64,000 nucleotides of DNA from Rhizobium aethiopicum (GCF_900094625.1 NZ_FMAJ01000003.1:186001-250000); one strand, 5' to 3'. Positions 29,891 to 40,639 are shown, numbered from the stretch's first letter. The notes: generated by a model not told the origin, from the letters alone. Made by a program: numbers and translations.

Positions 29891-30588
29891 CGGATATGGA
29901 ACGCCGGGGCCGGGCGACCGAAGCCTTTTTCGGTCGCCGCAAGGGAAAGGCCCTGCGCGAACAGCAGGCCGAAACACTCACCAGCCTGCTCCCGGCATTC
30001 CTCATCGATCTCTCGGCGGCTCCCCCGGAGCCGCTGACATCGCTCTTCCCGGTTCCGGTCAAGACATTGCGGCTGGAAATCGGTTTCGGCGGCGGCGAGC
30101 ATCTGATGCACCGCGCGCTAGAGGCGCCTTCGACCGGCTTCATCGGCGTCGAACCCTTCGTCAATTCAATGCAGAAGCTTCTGTCCCGCGTCGGCGAGAC
30201 GGGTGCCTCGAATATCCGCGTCTACAATGACGATGCGACGCAACTGCTCGACTGGCTGCCGGACGGCGCGCTCGACCAGATCGACCTGCTCTATCCGGAT
30301 CCCTGGCCGAAACGGAAGCACTGGAAACGCCGCTTCGTCTCGAAGACCAATCTCGACCGCTTTCATCGCGTGCTGAAGCCAGGCGGCCTGTTCTGCTTCG
30401 CCTCCGACATCGACACCTATGTGAACTGGGCGCTGATCAAATGCCGCGACCATGGCGGCTTCGACTGGCTGGCAGAAAATGCGGCGGACTGGCTGACGCC
30501 CTATCAGGGCTGGCCGAGCACGCGTTACGAGGCAAAGGCGCGCCGCGAGGGCCGCTCCTCGGCCTATCTGACCTTCAAGAAGATCTGA
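29887..30588 (+). CDS. trmB: tRNA (guanine-N7-)-methyltransferase TrmB
   Basis: SAM-dependent methylation of G46 in tRNA. 233 residues: SAM-binding [11 protein letters not shown] (about 61-71), and the family motif [17 protein letters not shown] (about 137-153). ATGA overlap with metK couples translation and links the methyl donor synthetase to a methyltransferase. A weak terminator follows at 30678. Confidence 0.95.
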
Positions 30589-30677
30589 ATTCGGCGCTGG
30601 AAGGTGTTGAAGGGCGATCGTGACGCCGTACGCACGGCACCTACGACGATCAGATTATGCCGAAGCAGCATCGCTGC

Positions 30678-30701
30678 AAATGCCTGATGGCATTTCGTTT
30701 T
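30678..30701 (+). terminator. Probable terminator after trmB
   Basis: A 7-bp perfect stem AAATGCC/GGCATTT around TGAT is followed by CGTTTT, about 90 bases after the trmB stop. The stem is short and AT-rich, so efficiency is uncertain. Confidence 0.5.
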
Positions 30702-30811
30702 CATAACCTGTTAAGGCGAGCTATGTCGCGACATCCGTCGCGATCACCGCCAATCGGCTAAACGACCGCGCACCGCGAGAGCAGCGAAATGCGACAGGCG
30801 TTATTGGACGG

Positions 30812-31069
30812 TCAGTGCAGGCTGACCGTCTTCAATTCGTCTTCGGCAGCCTTGAAGAAGGTGCTGGAGCGGTTGTCCGTCAAAAGGATCGGCGTGCCGT
30901 CGGCGCCGAAAAGTGCCCATAGATCGACGTTCGGATCGATATCCGGCGCCTCGGGAAAACACTTGGCAACCTCTTCGGTGCGCATTTTCCTGATGTAGGC
31001 GACCTCGCCGTTGCCGATGTGGGCAAGCTCGGATTTGGTCAAGTGAGACGTGGCTTCTTTCATCAACAT
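30812..31069 (-). CDS. DUF1150 family protein
   Basis: About 85 residues, starting at the ATG preceded by GGAGGA with 6 bases spacing; the frame extends upstream to 31096. The middle part DIDPNVDLWALFGADGTPILLTD is typical of DUF1150. It lies just downstream of hsp20 on the same strand, an arrangement repeated in many rhizobia, suggesting co-expression during heat shock. Function is not known. Confidence 0.82.
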   Translation of the reverse strand: MLMKEATSHLTKSELAHIGNGEVAYIRKMRTEEVAKCFPEAPDIDPNVDLWALFGADGTPILLTDNRSSTFFKAAEDELKTVSLH

Positions 31070-31116
31070 TCCTGTTCCTCCGGGAGAAGGGACCAACGGT
31101 TCGACAAACCGTTGTG

Positions 31117-31542
31117 CTACTGTGAGACCGAAATGTTAATTTTCTTGACCATGCGCGCGGGTTCCGGACGAATTAGATCGACCGAGAGCAGACCGTTCTT
31201 GAGGCCGGCGCCGAGCACCTGCATGCCGTCGGCAAGAACGAAAGTCCGCTGGAACTGGCGGGAGGCGATGCCGCGATAAAGATAGTCTCGCTCGCCCTGA
31301 TCCAGCTGGCGGCCGCGGATCACAAGCTGATTCTCCTCGGTGGAGATATCAAGTTCCTCCTCGCTGAAGCCGGCGACGGCAAGCGTGATGCGCAGACGTT
31401 CCGGGGCACCGCTATCGGCCGCGATGCGTTCGATGTTGTAAGGCGGGTATCCGTCGCTCGCCTTGGAAATGCGCTCAAGCGTCTTTTCCATGGCGTCGAA
31501 GCCCAGAAGCAGAGGGCTGGCGAAAGGGGTAATGCGGCTCAT
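31117..31542 (-). CDS. Small heat shock protein (Hsp20/alpha-crystallin family)
   Basis: 141-residue ATP-independent holdase. The alpha-crystallin domain spans about 35-130 (LRITLAVAGFSEEELDIS, ending GLLSVDLIRPEP), with N-terminal PFASPLLLGFDAMEKTL typical of class A rhizobial Hsp20/IbpA proteins. An RpoH-type promoter candidate lies upstream. The 3' neighbour is DUF1150. Confidence 0.92.
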   Translation of the reverse strand: MSRITPFASPLLLGFDAMEKTLERISKASDGYPPYNIERIAADSGAPERLRITLAVAGFSEEELDISTEENQLVIRGRQLDQGERDYLYRGIASRQFQRTFVLADGMQVLGAGLKNGLLSVDLIRPEPARMVKKINISVSQ

Positions 31543-31605
31543 CTCTTTTCAAGTCCTTGATGCAAGCGACCATCCCGGACCTCAAGCGCAGCATCCGGAT
31601 GCCGC

Positions 31606-31636
31606 TAATATGGGGACATGCGCCCGGCGCTGCAAG
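31606..31636 (-). promoter_or_regulatory. Candidate RpoH (sigma-32) promoter of hsp20
   Basis: Read on the minus strand, CTTG is followed after 18 bases by CCCATATTA, close to the alphaproteobacterial RpoH consensus (CTTG, 17-18 bases, CYTATNT). It sits about 64 bases before the hsp20 ATG. In the leader, CTTG-CAT-CAAG directly precedes GGA, so a small heat-labile hairpin near the ribosome site is possible. Confidence 0.5.
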
Positions 31637-31822
31637 GCGCGGCCGACCCCCGATCTTCAACACCTCTCAAATTTAAAAATGGCGGCGCCCGCCTCCTTGC
31701 TTGACAATGGCCCGGCTGCCTCGCATCAAAACATGCCCGCGCCGAATGTGCCGATTTGTGACGGGAGATGAAGAAATGCTGCCTGCCGCGGCAACTGACA
31801 TGGCGAGGATGGGACGATCGGA

Positions 31823-32767
31823 ATGACAAGCGTGAGAAAAATCATCATCGACACGGATCCGGGGCAGGACGACGCGGCTGCGATCATGCTCGCCTTCGGC
31901 AGCCCGGACGAGCTCGAGGTGCTGGGGGTTACGACGGTCGCCGGCAACGTGCCGCTGTCTCTCACCAGCCGCAACGCGCGCATCGTCTGCGAGCTCTGCG
32001 GCCGCGCCGACGTCAAGGTTTTCGCCGGTGCCGACGCGCCGATCGTCCGCAAGCTGGTGACGGCAGAACATGTGCACGGCAAGACCGGACTCGACGGCCC
32101 TGATCTGCCCGAGCCGACAATGGCGCTGCAGCCCGGCCATTCCGTCGACTTCATTATCGAGACGCTGCGCCGCGAGCCGGAAGGGATGGTGACACTCTGC
32201 ACGCTCGGCCCCCTCACCAATATCGGCATGGCGTTCCGCCAGGCGCCCGACATCGTCCCCCGCATCCGCGAGCTGGTGATGATGGGCGGCGGCTTTTTCG
32301 AGGGCGGCAACATCACGCCGGCGGCCGAATTCAACATCTATGTCGACCCCGAGGCAGCCGACATCGTGTTCCGTTCCGGCGTCCCGATCGTGATGATGCC
32401 GCTTGACGTGACGCACCAGCTGCTGACCCGCAAGGACCGGGTCAAGCGCATGGCCGAGATCGGCACGGCGCCTGTTAAGGCCATGGTCGAAATGCTGGAG
32501 TTCTTCGAACGATTCGACATCGAGAAATACGGCTCCGACGGCGGGCCGCTGCACGACCCGACGGTCGTCGCCTATCTCCTGAAGCCGGAGCTCTTCCAAG
32601 GCCGGGATTGCAATGTCGAAATCGAGGTCGAGTCCGAACTCACCGTCGGCATGACCGTCGTCGACTGGTGGCATGTGACCGACCGCAAGCGCAATGCCAA
32701 GGTGATGCGCCATGTCGATGCGGACGGTTTCTTCGATCTGTTGATCGAACGCTTCGCCCGCATCTGA
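31823..32767 (+). CDS. Nucleoside hydrolase (IunH family)
   Basis: Hydrolyses the N-glycosidic bond of ribonucleosides for salvage. 314 residues; the N-terminal DTDPGQDDAAA (about 10-20) supplies the calcium-binding aspartates, TVAGN follows, and PLTNIGMA and a C-terminal GPLHDPTVVAYL contain further ligands. Substrate range (purine, pyrimidine or non-specific) cannot be told. Divergent from hsp20, convergent with grpE; no transporter is adjacent. Confidence 0.9.
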   Translation: MTSVRKIIIDTDPGQDDAAAIMLAFGSPDELEVLGVTTVAGNVPLSLTSRNARIVCELCGRADVKVFAGADAPIVRKLVTAEHVHGKTGLDGPDLPEPTMALQPGHSVDFIIETLRREPEGMVTLCTLGPLTNIGMAFRQAPDIVPRIRELVMMGGGFFEGGNITPAAEFNIYVDPEAADIVFRSGVPIVMMPLDVTHQLLTRKDRVKRMAEIGTAPVKAMVEMLEFFERFDIEKYGSDGGPLHDPTVVAYLLKPELFQGRDCNVEIEVESELTVGMTVVDWWHVTDRKRNAKVMRHVDADGFFDLLIERFARI

Positions 32768-32806
32768 TCTTTCTCTTTCGTCTCCGAGACGGAGGGAAAA
32801 ACGACC

Positions 32807-33442
32807 TCAGGCGTCCTTCTCGTCGAAGACGGAATTGGTTTCGGCCTCGACCGGCTTCGGGCCGCCCTTGGCGACGCCGACCATGGCCGGGCGCAATACG
32901 CGCTCGCCGATGGTGAAGCCGGCCTGCACGACCTGGACGACGGTATTGTTCGGCACTTCGGGGTTCGGCACCTCGAACATTGCCTGATGGAAATTCGGAT
33001 CGAATTTCTGACCGACCGGCTCCAGCTTGCGAACGCCATGGCGCTCAAGCGCCGAGAGCATTGAGCGCTCGGTCATCTCGACGCCCTCGATCAGCGTGGT
33101 GAGGCCGGCATCAGCCGCGGCCTTGGCCTCCGGAGAGATGGCGTCCAGTGCCCGGCGCAGATTGTCGGAGACGGCGAGCATGTCACGCGCGAAGCCGGCG
33201 ACCGAATAGGATTTGGCGTCCTTGACCTCGCGCTCGGTGCGGCGGCGCAGATTATCCATTTCGGCAGCAAGACGCAGGTAGCGATCGCGCAGCTCGGCGT
33301 TCTCGGCCTTGACAAGCTCGAGCGGGTCCGGCTGGCTTACCTCCTGTTGCTCGGCGGCTTCAGTCTCGACGTAGGCGGCGGCGTCGGCTGCGGCATCGGC
33401 CGCAGTTGCGTCAGGTCCGTTTTTCGTCGTTTCATCGGTCAT
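32807..33442 (-). CDS. grpE: Nucleotide exchange factor GrpE
   Basis: DnaK co-chaperone of 211 residues: acidic Ala-rich N-terminus, long coiled-coil helix (about 45-105, with [18 protein letters not shown]), and C-terminal beta domain with [13 protein letters not shown] and [25 protein letters not shown]. Lies 111 bases downstream of hrcA on the same strand, as in other rhizobia. An A/T-rich stretch before the start may hold a heat-shock promoter, but no convincing match was found. Confidence 0.95.
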   Translation of the reverse strand: MTDETTKNGPDATAADAAADAAAYVETEAAEQQEVSQPDPLELVKAENAELRDRYLRLAAEMDNLRRRTEREVKDAKSYSVAGFARDMLAVSDNLRRALDAISPEAKAAADAGLTTLIEGVEMTERSMLSALERHGVRKLEPVGQKFDPNFHQAMFEVPNPEVPNNTVVQVVQAGFTIGERVLRPAMVGVAKGGPKPVEAETNSVFDEKDA

Positions 33443-33553
33443 GACGGTCTCCGGTTGGTGTCTTCAGATGCGCCCGATATCGAGGTTTGACCAAAAAAAA
33501 TCAAGTCTGCGTGACGAAGAAGCGAAAATTCCGCGATCTTCGGCAGCGTGGCG

Positions 33554-34642
33554 TCAAAGCGGATTGCGCGACAGGCGGGAGACGAGCTGGGCGGTGTAAT
33601 CCACCATCGGCACGATGCGGGAATAATTGAGCCGCGTCGGCCCGATGACGCCGACGGCGCCGACGATCCGGTCGTCCTCGTCGCGATAGGGCGCAACGAT
33701 GAGCGAGGAACCGGACAGCGAGAAGAGCTTATTTTCCGAACCGATGAAGATGCGCACGCCCGAACCGCTTTCGGCGAGATTGAGAAGCTCGATCAGGCTG
33801 TCCTTCTTTTCGAGATCGTCGAACAGCATGCGCAGCCGGTCGAGATCTTCGGCGCCGGCGAGGCCTTCGAGCAGATTGGCGCGGCCGCGGATGATCAGCT
33901 GGGCAGGCTTTCCCTCGTCCGGGCTGCCGGCCCAGACGGCGACGCCACGCTCGACGAGATCGCGCGAGAGGGCATCGAGTTCGTGACGGACGTCATCCTT
34001 CAGCCGGCTTAATTGCTTGCGCAGTTCCGGCAGCGTCTGGCCGGACATGTGTGCATTGAGGAAATTCGCCGCCTCCGTCAGCTGCGAAGAGGTGACGCCC
34101 GCCGGCAATTCGATAATGCGATTTTCCACCTGGTCGTGATCGCCGACGAGCACGGCGAGCGCCTTGGTCGGCTCGAGCCGGATGAACTCGACATGCTTGA
34201 GCACCGGATCGCTCTTCGAGGTGATGACGAGGCCGGCGCCGCGCGAGATGCCGGAGAGCATGCGGCTTGCCTCGTTCATCATCGATTCAACCGGGTTGCC
34301 GCCGCTTTCGGCCCGCACCTGGCGGTCAATATTGGCGCGTTCCTCGGCGGAGAGATCGCCGACCTGCATGAAGGCGTCGACGAAGAAACGCAGGCCGATC
34401 TGGGTCGGCAGCCGGCCGGCGCTGACATGCGGCGAATAGATGAGGCCGAGCTCCTCGAGATCGCTCATGACGTTACGCACCGATGCCGGCGAGAGCGACA
34501 TCGGCAGCAGGCGCGACAGATTGCGCGAGCCGAGCGGCTCGCCGCTGTCGAGATAACCTTCGACGATGCGGCGGAAAATTTCCCTGGAGCGCTCGTCCAG
34601 CGCAGCGACGGCATCCGAAACCGACGTCGACCTGATGCCCAT
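33554..34642 (-). CDS. hrcA: Heat-inducible transcription repressor HrcA
   Basis: CIRCE-binding repressor of about 362 residues. N-terminal winged helix (about 20-90: [39 protein letters not shown]), GAF-like middle and the conserved [23 protein letters not shown] at 34642 (MGIRSTSV) is chosen; the frame runs on to 34753 without a family-like sequence. No CIRCE element is seen near hrcA or grpE; in rhizobia it is usually at groESL. Divergent from rph. Confidence 0.95.
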   Translation of the reverse strand: MGIRSTSVSDAVAALDERSREIFRRIVEGYLDSGEPLGSRNLSRLLPMSLSPASVRNVMSDLEELGLIYSPHVSAGRLPTQIGLRFFVDAFMQVGDLSAEERANIDRQVRAESGGNPVESMMNEASRMLSGISRGAGLVITSKSDPVLKHVEFIRLEPTKALAVLVGDHDQVENRIIELPAGVTSSQLTEAANFLNAHMSGQTLPELRKQLSRLKDDVRHELDALSRDLVERGVAVWAGSPDEGKPAQLIIRGRANLLEGLAGAEDLDRLRMLFDDLEKKDSLIELLNLAESGSGVRIFIGSENKLFSLSGSSLIVAPYRDEDDRIVGAVGVIGPTRLNYSRIVPMVDYTAQLVSRLSRNPL

Positions 34643-34768
34643 GAACCTTTTCAAACCCACACTGATGATGCTCCCGAAAATATAGTCAAACTCGCACCCG
34701 TGGCAAAAGGGAATTTGCAAATGGGCGCCGCCAATCGTAGAAGCGGTCAACAACTCCAGGAGATGAGA

Positions 34769-35488
34769 ATGCGGCCTTCAGGCAGAAAAACCGACCAGAT
34801 GCGCAAGGTCTCGTTCGAGCGCAATTTTTCCAAGCACGCAGAAGGCTCATGCCTGGTGAAATTCGGCGATACGCATGTGCTCTGCACCGCAAGCCTCGAG
34901 GAAAAGACGCCGCCATGGCTGCGCAACACCGGCAAGGGCTGGGTCACGGCCGAATACGGCATGCTGCCGCGGGCGACCGGCGAGCGCATGAAGCGTGAAG
35001 CCGCCGCCGGCAAGCAGGGCGGCCGCACGCAGGAGATCCAACGGCTGATCGGCCGGTCGCTGCGCGCCGTCGTCGATCTGCAGGCGCTCGGCGAAAAGCA
35101 GATCACGCTCGATTGCGACGTCATCCAGGCCGATGGCGGCACGCGGACGGCCTCGATCACCGGCGGCTGGATCGCGCTTTACGACTGCCTGAAATGGATG
35201 GAAAGCCGCAACATGATCAAGGTCGACCGGGTCCTGAAGGATCATGTCGCCGCCATTTCCTGTGGCGTTTTCGCCAGCCAGCCGGTCATCGATCTCGACT
35301 ACCTCGAAGATTCCTCGGCCGAGACCGATGCGAATTTCGTCATGACCGGCGCCGGCGGCATCGTCGAGATCCAGGGCACGGCCGAAGGCATGCCGTTCAG
35401 CGAAGAGGAATTCACCTCGCTGATGCATCTTGCCAAGAACGGCATCGGCGAACTCGTCGCCCTGCAGAAAGAGGCGATTGCGGGATGA
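34769..35488 (+). CDS. rph: Ribonuclease PH
   Basis: Phosphorolytic 3' exoribonuclease that trims tRNA precursors. 239 residues, full length, with [12 protein letters not shown] at the start, [19 protein letters not shown] and the phosphate-site motifs [26 protein letters not shown] precedes ATG. The hrcA-rph divergence and the following rdgB-hemW are conserved in alphaproteobacteria. ATGA overlap joins it to the VOC gene. Confidence 0.96.
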   Translation: MRPSGRKTDQMRKVSFERNFSKHAEGSCLVKFGDTHVLCTASLEEKTPPWLRNTGKGWVTAEYGMLPRATGERMKREAAAGKQGGRTQEIQRLIGRSLRAVVDLQALGEKQITLDCDVIQADGGTRTASITGGWIALYDCLKWMESRNMIKVDRVLKDHVAAISCGVFASQPVIDLDYLEDSSAETDANFVMTGAGGIVEIQGTAEGMPFSEEEFTSLMHLAKNGIGELVALQKEAIAG

Positions 35489-35910
35489 ACCCGATGCTGG
35501 AAGGCATGCTGGAGACGGCGCTCTACGCGCGCGATCTCGACCGGGCCGAGGCGTTCTACGAAAACGTGCTCGGGCTTGAGAAGATCACCCGCGCCAGCAA
35601 CCGGCATGTCTTTTTCCGCTGCGGACCAGGGGTTCTCTTGATCTTCAATCCCGAGGAAACAGTAAAACCGCCCGCCCCCGACGCGCTGCAGGTGCCACCG
35701 CACGGCACGACTGGCGAGGGCCATGCCTGCTTCCGGGTTTCCGGCCCCAATATCGATGCGATGGCCGAACGGCTGAAGTCGGCCGGCGTCGCGATCGAAT
35801 CCGAAGTGCACTGGCCGAATGGCGGCCGCTCGATCTATTTCCGCGATCCAGCCGGCAACAGCCTGGAATGCGCGGAGGCTAGAATTTGGGGTATCGAACA
35901 GGATAGCTGA
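35485..35910 (+). CDS. VOC family (glyoxalase-like) protein
   Basis: 141-residue vicinal-oxygen-chelate protein: [23 protein letters not shown] at the start and [19 protein letters not shown] at the end, matching two beta-alpha-beta units and Glu/His ligand positions. It is inserted between rph and rdgB with a four-base overlap upstream and zero bases downstream, so it belongs to that operon. Substrate unknown. Confidence 0.85.
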   Translation: MNPMLEGMLETALYARDLDRAEAFYENVLGLEKITRASNRHVFFRCGPGVLLIFNPEETVKPPAPDALQVPPHGTTGEGHACFRVSGPNIDAMAERLKSAGVAIESEVHWPNGGRSIYFRDPAGNSLECAEARIWGIEQDS

Positions 35911-36555
35911 ATGCGCAAGCTCGAAACGAAGACCATCGTCGTCGCCAGTCACAATGCCGGCAAGATCCGCGAAATCCAGGAATTGATCGGGCCGCTCGGT
36001 TTCACCGCCAAATCGGCGGCCGAGCTGAATTTCGTCGAGCCCGACGAGACCGGCACGAGCTTCGAGGAGAATGCGACGATCAAGGCCGTCGCCTCGGCCA
36101 ATGCCGCCGGCCTGCCGGCGCTGTCCGACGATTCCGGGCTGGTTGTCGACGCGCTCGGCGGCGATCCCGGCGTCTATACCGCCAACTGGGCGGAGAAGGC
36201 CGACGGCACGCGTGATTTCGACATGGCGATGGCCAAGGTGGAAAAGGCGCTGCAGGACGCCGGCGCGACGACGCCCGAAGAACGCGGAGCGCGTTTCGTC
36301 AGCGTGCTCTGCCTTGCCTGGCCGGACGGTCATACGGAACTTTTCCGCGGCGAGGTAGAAGGCACTGTCGTCTGGCCGCCGCGCGGCACGCAGGGCTTCG
36401 GCTATGATCCGGTCTTCCAGCCAGAAGGTTACGGGGTGACCTTCGGCGAGATGAGCGGCGAGGAAAAACACGGCTGGAACGTCGGCAAGCCGCAGGCACT
36501 GTCGCACCGGGCCCGCGCCTTCAAGCTTTTTGTCGAAACCTGCTTGGAGGCATAA
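35911..36555 (+). CDS. rdgB: XTP/dITP pyrophosphatase RdgB
   Basis: House-cleaning nucleoside triphosphatase (HAM1 family) that removes dITP and XTP. 214 residues with [14 protein letters not shown], the substrate loop [12 protein letters not shown] and the C-terminal SHRARAF. Starts directly after the VOC stop; overlapping context suggests one transcript with rph and hemW. Confidence 0.95.
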   Translation: MRKLETKTIVVASHNAGKIREIQELIGPLGFTAKSAAELNFVEPDETGTSFEENATIKAVASANAAGLPALSDDSGLVVDALGGDPGVYTANWAEKADGTRDFDMAMAKVEKALQDAGATTPEERGARFVSVLCLAWPDGHTELFRGEVEGTVVWPPRGTQGFGYDPVFQPEGYGVTFGEMSGEEKHGWNVGKPQALSHRARAFKLFVETCLEA

Positions 36556-36564
36556 GGTCTGTCC

Positions 36565-37767
36565 GTGGGCAATTTTGATACGCCAAGCCTCTCGCGCGAT
36601 GCGGCGCTCTTGCCCGATACCGGCGAGCCCGGCTTCGGCGTCTACGTGCATTGGCCCTTCTGCGCGGCGAAGTGTCCCTATTGCGACTTCAACAGTCATG
36701 TGCGCCATCAACCGGTGGATCAGGAGCGCTTTACATCGGCCTTCCTGAAGGAGATGGCGGCAGTGCGGGCCCTCAGCGGGCCGAAGACGGTGACGAGCAT
36801 CTTCCTCGGCGGCGGCACGCCTTCGCTGATGAAGCCGGAAACGGTCTCGGCCATTCTCGACGGCATCGCGCGGCACTGGCATGTGCCTGCCGGCATCGAA
36901 ATCACCATGGAGGCCAATCCGTCGAGCGTCGAGGCCGAGCGCTTCCGCGGCTACCGCACGGCCGGCGTCAATCGTGTCTCGCTCGGCGTGCAGGCGCTGA
37001 ACGACCAGGATCTGAAATTCCTCGGCCGGCTGCATGATGTCGCCGACGCGCTGAAGGCGATCCGGCTGGCGCGAGACATCTTCCCGCGCATGTCCTTCGA
37101 TCTCATCTATGCCCGCCCGGACCAGACGGTCGAGGAATGGGAAAAGGAACTGAAAGAGGCGATCTCCTATGCGGTTGATCATCTTTCGCTTTATCAGCTC
37201 ACCATCGAGGAAGGCACGCCCTTCTACGGCCTGCACAAATCAGGCAAGCTGATCGTGCCGGATGGCGAGCAATCGGCCCTGCTCTACGAGGCGACGCAGG
37301 AGATCACGGCCCGCGAGGGCATGCCGGCCTACGAGGTCTCCAACCATGCCCGGCCGGGCGCCGAAAGCCGGCACAATCTGACCTATTGGCGTTACGGCGA
37401 TTATGCCGGCATCGGCCCGGGCGCGCATGGCCGGCTGACGCGCGGCCGCGAAAAAATCGCGACCGCCACCGAGCGCAAGCCCGAAGCCTGGCTCGAGATG
37501 GTCGAGCGCGACGGCCACGGCATTCTCGACGAGGAGCGGCTCGGCTACGAGGAACAGTCGGACGAACTGCTGCTGATGGGACTGCGGCTCCGGGAAGGCG
37601 TCGACCTCGCCCGCTGGCAGCAGCTTTCGGGCCGCGATCTCGACCCGAAACGTGAAGAATTCCTGCTGCAACACAAGTTCATCGAGCGGATCGGCAATTC
37701 TCGCCTGCGCTGCACGCCCTCCGGCATGCTGATCCTCGATTCCGTCGTCGCCGACCTCGCCTGCTGA
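36565..37767 (+). CDS. hemW: Radical-SAM heme chaperone HemW
   Basis: 400-residue HemN-like protein. GTG start 9 bases after rdgB. The cluster motif CAAKCPYCDFNSH (CxxxCxxC) lies at about residues 30-42, GGGTPSLM follows, and the C-terminal HemW domain carries HNLTYWRYGDYAGIGPGAHG. The CxxxCxxCxF form without the extra Cys of true HemN marks it as HemW, a heme-transfer chaperone rather than coproporphyrinogen oxidase. Last gene of the rph run. Confidence 0.92.
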   Translation: MGNFDTPSLSRDAALLPDTGEPGFGVYVHWPFCAAKCPYCDFNSHVRHQPVDQERFTSAFLKEMAAVRALSGPKTVTSIFLGGGTPSLMKPETVSAILDGIARHWHVPAGIEITMEANPSSVEAERFRGYRTAGVNRVSLGVQALNDQDLKFLGRLHDVADALKAIRLARDIFPRMSFDLIYARPDQTVEEWEKELKEAISYAVDHLSLYQLTIEEGTPFYGLHKSGKLIVPDGEQSALLYEATQEITAREGMPAYEVSNHARPGAESRHNLTYWRYGDYAGIGPGAHGRLTRGREKIATATERKPEAWLEMVERDGHGILDEERLGYEEQSDELLLMGLRLREGVDLARWQQLSGRDLDPKREEFLLQHKFIERIGNSRLRCTPSGMLILDSVVADLAC

Positions 37768-37832
37768 CGTGCAGGCAATTGGGCTGATCCCGGCGCGGCA
37801 GCTGTGTCGCCGTCCGCGCCGGAAAGTGCCTC

Positions 37833-38915
37833 TCAGCCGTGGCTGGTCGTACCCGCCTTGAAGAGGCTGCCGGTCGGCGTCTTCAGGAACATCTCAAGCG
37901 GAATATGCTCCTGGTGCAGGAAGCCGGTCGCCGGCAGCAGGCCGTCGCGGACCATCTCGATCACGGCGACGACGGAGGCCGACGTCGTCCAGGCGATCGC
38001 CGTGCGGCGGGCGCCGGCAATCTCGATCGGATAATAGGCGCGCACGAATTCCTTGCGGCGCAGGCCGCCGTTCTCCGTCCCCTCGGCGGCGACATGGACA
38101 TAAACGACATCGTCTTCAACAGGCGGCTTGGCATTGGTCAGGATCTCGCCGGCGAGCGTGCGCTTGTCGCGCATCAAGAGCTCATGGAAGAAGAAGTTCA
38201 TCAGCTCCATATGGCCGGGATAACGCATGGTCTTGTAGTCGAGATTATCGATCTTGCCGAGCATGGTGTCGCACATGGTGCCGAGACCGCCCGAGGTTGT
38301 AAAGGCTTCGAGCTTGACGCCGCCGACATAGACGGTCTCGTGCCACTCCATCGGCGAGACCAGTTTGCGCACGCCGCCTTCGATGACCTCGCAATCATTC
38401 AGATATTCGTTGACGACGCCTTCCGGCGACCAGTTGAAGGCATATCCGAGAAGGCCCGTCGGATGCTGCGGCAGAGCGCCGACGCGCATGCGGATCGAAC
38501 GGCAGCGATCGAAGCCGTCGGCGAGGCTTGCGCCGACGATGCCGACGAAACCGGGCGCCAGGCCGCATTGCGGCGCCATCAGGCCGCGAGCGCTTTTCGA
38601 CAGTTCGATGATGAAGTTCGTAGTCGGGACGTCTTCGGTCAGATCGAAATAATGAATACCGGCAAGATGGGCGGCACGGGCCAATTCGATGTTCAGGTGA
38701 TATGGCAGGCAGGACAGCACCGCCTCGACGCTCGAGAGCAGCTCGCCGATCACCTCAGGGTCGGAAATATCGCCGGTGCGGCAGGTGAAGGGAACATCGC
38801 TCAGCGGCAGTTGCGCATCGACGCCGATAACCTCGAAACCGCCTTCATGCAAAAGTGTCGCCGCCAGCCGTCCAACCTTGCCGAGGCCGAGGACGGCGAT
38901 CTTTTTGAAACTCAT
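37833..38915 (-). CDS. Saccharopine dehydrogenase family protein
   Basis: 360-residue oxidoreductase. Rossmann motif VLGLGKVGRLAATLL near residue 8, the family core CLPYHLNIELARAAHLAGIHYFDLTED (about 68-95), and a catalytic-domain region rich in Gly. Possible activities include saccharopine dehydrogenase/reductase or L-lysine 6-dehydrogenase in lysine catabolism; no lysine-pathway neighbour supports a choice. Convergent with hemW; same strand as dnaA but after a terminator. Confidence 0.8.
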   Translation of the reverse strand: MSFKKIAVLGLGKVGRLAATLLHEGGFEVIGVDAQLPLSDVPFTCRTGDISDPEVIGELLSSVEAVLSCLPYHLNIELARAAHLAGIHYFDLTEDVPTTNFIIELSKSARGLMAPQCGLAPGFVGIVGASLADGFDRCRSIRMRVGALPQHPTGLLGYAFNWSPEGVVNEYLNDCEVIEGGVRKLVSPMEWHETVYVGGVKLEAFTTSGGLGTMCDTMLGKIDNLDYKTMRYPGHMELMNFFFHELLMRDKRTLAGEILTNAKPPVEDDVVYVHVAAEGTENGGLRRKEFVRAYYPIEIAGARRTAIAWTTSASVVAVIEMVRDGLLPATGFLHQEHIPLEMFLKTPTGSLFKAGTTSHG

Positions 38916-39040
38916 TCATTCCTCCCATGCGCCCTTCTCGGCGCTTATTCGTCTTATGTCTTTGTCATGCCAAAGCCGCCGCGCCTTCCAGCCGACATCA
39001 TTGGGTGGCGGAGGTATAGAATAAAAGGCTGATAAAGGAA

Positions 39041-39065
39041 AACGGCCGGAATCGCTTCCAGCCGT
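39041..39065 (-). terminator. Probable terminator of dnaA
   Basis: On the minus strand ACGGC-T-GGAA loops back on TTCC-G-GCCGT (one internal mismatch) around GCGA and is followed by TTTTCC, 24 bases after the dnaA stop. Confidence 0.65.
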
Positions 39066-39088
39066 CGAATTTTCGGAAGATCTGTCGA

Positions 39089-40639
39089 TTATTCGTTGAT
39101 CAGCCGCTTCAAAAGCTCGATTTCATGCGAAAGCTTGGTGTCGCCGGAAATCAGCTCCTCGATCTTGCGCACCGCATGCAGCACCGTCGTGTGATCGCGC
39201 CCGCCGAAGCGGCGGCCGATCTCCGGGAAGGAACGTGGCGTCAGCGTCTTCGACAGATACATGGCGATCTGGCGCGGCTTGACGATGACGCGGGTGCGGC
39301 GATTGGAGACCAGCTCCTGGCGCGAGACGTTGTAGTGCCTGGCGACTATGCGCTGGATATCCTCGATGCGCACGCGGCGCGGCTCACCGGAGCCGACGAG
39401 ATGAGCGAGCAGCTCGTCGACGCGCTCGATCGACAGGTTCGGCTCGAAGGAGCGGCGGAAGATCAGCTGGTTGAAGGCGCCTTCAAGTTCGCGGCCGCTG
39501 GCCGTGATGTTGCGGGCGACATGCTGAAGCAGGTCTGCCGGAATTTCCAGCGACGGATCTTCAAGGCGGGCCGCAGCGAGACGACGCTTGAGAATTTCGA
39601 GGCGCATTTCGTAATCCGGCGCGTCGAGTTCGATCGCGACGCCGCCCTGCAGGCGCGAGCGGACGCGCGGGTCGAGCGACTCCAGCTCCCATGGCGCACG
39701 GTCGGCGGCGACGACGACCTGCTTGGCGCTGTCGAGCAGCATGTTCAGGAGATGGCAGAATTCATGCTGGATCATCTTGCCCTGCAGGAACTGCATGTCA
39801 TCGATGATCAAGAGATCGATATTGCGCAATGAGTCCTTCAGCGTCAGCGCGTCGTTGTCGCGGATCGCCGTGGCGAAGCGCCACATGAAATATTCGGCCG
39901 TGAGATAGACGACGCGCAAAGCCCGCGGGTTCTGCACCGCCGCATTGGCGATCGCCTGCAGCAGGTGGGTCTTGCCGAGCCCGACCGTCGAATGGACGAA
40001 GAGCGGATTGAAGCGCACTGCGCCGGAGCCGGCTTCCGCGATCGTCTTGGCAGCCGCAAGCGCGACGCGGTTCGAGCTGCCTTCCACGAAGGTATCGAAG
40101 GTGAAACGGCCGTCGAGCGGCGAGCCGAAGAGCGGCGCACCAAGACTTGCGGGCCTTGCGGCGGCAACCGCCGAAACTGCCTGCTGGACGGCCTGACCGG
40201 CCGGCTGGGCGCTCGGCGGACGGCGCATCTGCGCGGGAGCGGCAGGCTCCGGCTGGACCACCTCGTCGGCGGCCTTCATGCCGCTGCGGGTGGCCGTGCG
40301 CACCAGAATTTCGATCTTCAGGATTTCCGGATCTTCGGCCTGGAACAGACCGGTGATGAGATCGAGATAGCGATTGTTGATCCACGACTTCAGGAAGGTC
40401 GTGGGAACCGACAGGCGAACAACGCTTTTCGATACCGAATGCAGCTTCAGCCTGGCAAACCAGCTGGCATAGACATCAGGACCGACCTGGGCCTTCAAGC
40501 GCGCGCTGACGCGCTCAAACAGAATGCTCTGCTTCATTTCCGCCTTAGCTTCCCCCACTTCCAGGCGAATGGAGCCGAACGCCTGCGGTGCCGCATCCCC
40601 ATTGTCGAGCCCGCCCGCCTTCATCGTATTCATCTGCAT
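39089..40639 (-). CDS. dnaA: Chromosomal replication initiator DnaA
   Basis: Origin-binding AAA+ ATPase, 516 residues from ATG 40639 (an in-frame ATG 6 bases further in and extra upstream codons to 40750 exist; GGAAAGGCGG supports 40639). Domain I at about 40-110, a Pro/Ala-rich linker (about 125-180), AAA+ core with [10 protein letters not shown] and LLIIDDMQF, and domain IV with [18 protein letters not shown]. rpsT lies upstream, an arrangement known in rhizobia. The origin itself is usually at hemE in Rhizobiales, not here. The 837-base upstream region is described separately. Confidence 0.97.
   Translation of the reverse strand: MQMNTMKAGGLDNGDAAPQAFGSIRLEVGEAKAEMKQSILFERVSARLKAQVGPDVYASWFARLKLHSVSKSVVRLSVPTTFLKSWINNRYLDLITGLFQAEDPEILKIEILVRTATRSGMKAADEVVQPEPAAPAQMRRPPSAQPAGQAVQQAVSAVAAARPASLGAPLFGSPLDGRFTFDTFVEGSSNRVALAAAKTIAEAGSGAVRFNPLFVHSTVGLGKTHLLQAIANAAVQNPRALRVVYLTAEYFMWRFATAIRDNDALTLKDSLRNIDLLIIDDMQFLQGKMIQHEFCHLLNMLLDSAKQVVVAADRAPWELESLDPRVRSRLQGGVAIELDAPDYEMRLEILKRRLAAARLEDPSLEIPADLLQHVARNITASGRELEGAFNQLIFRRSFEPNLSIERVDELLAHLVGSGEPRRVRIEDIQRIVARHYNVSRQELVSNRRTRVIVKPRQIAMYLSKTLTPRSFPEIGRRFGGRDHTTVLHAVRKIEELISGDTKLSHEIELLKRLINE

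Noticed and set aside
32807..34768. CIRCE element near hrcA/grpE
   Set aside because: No TTAGCACTC-9-GAGTGCTAA-like sequence was found in either gap.
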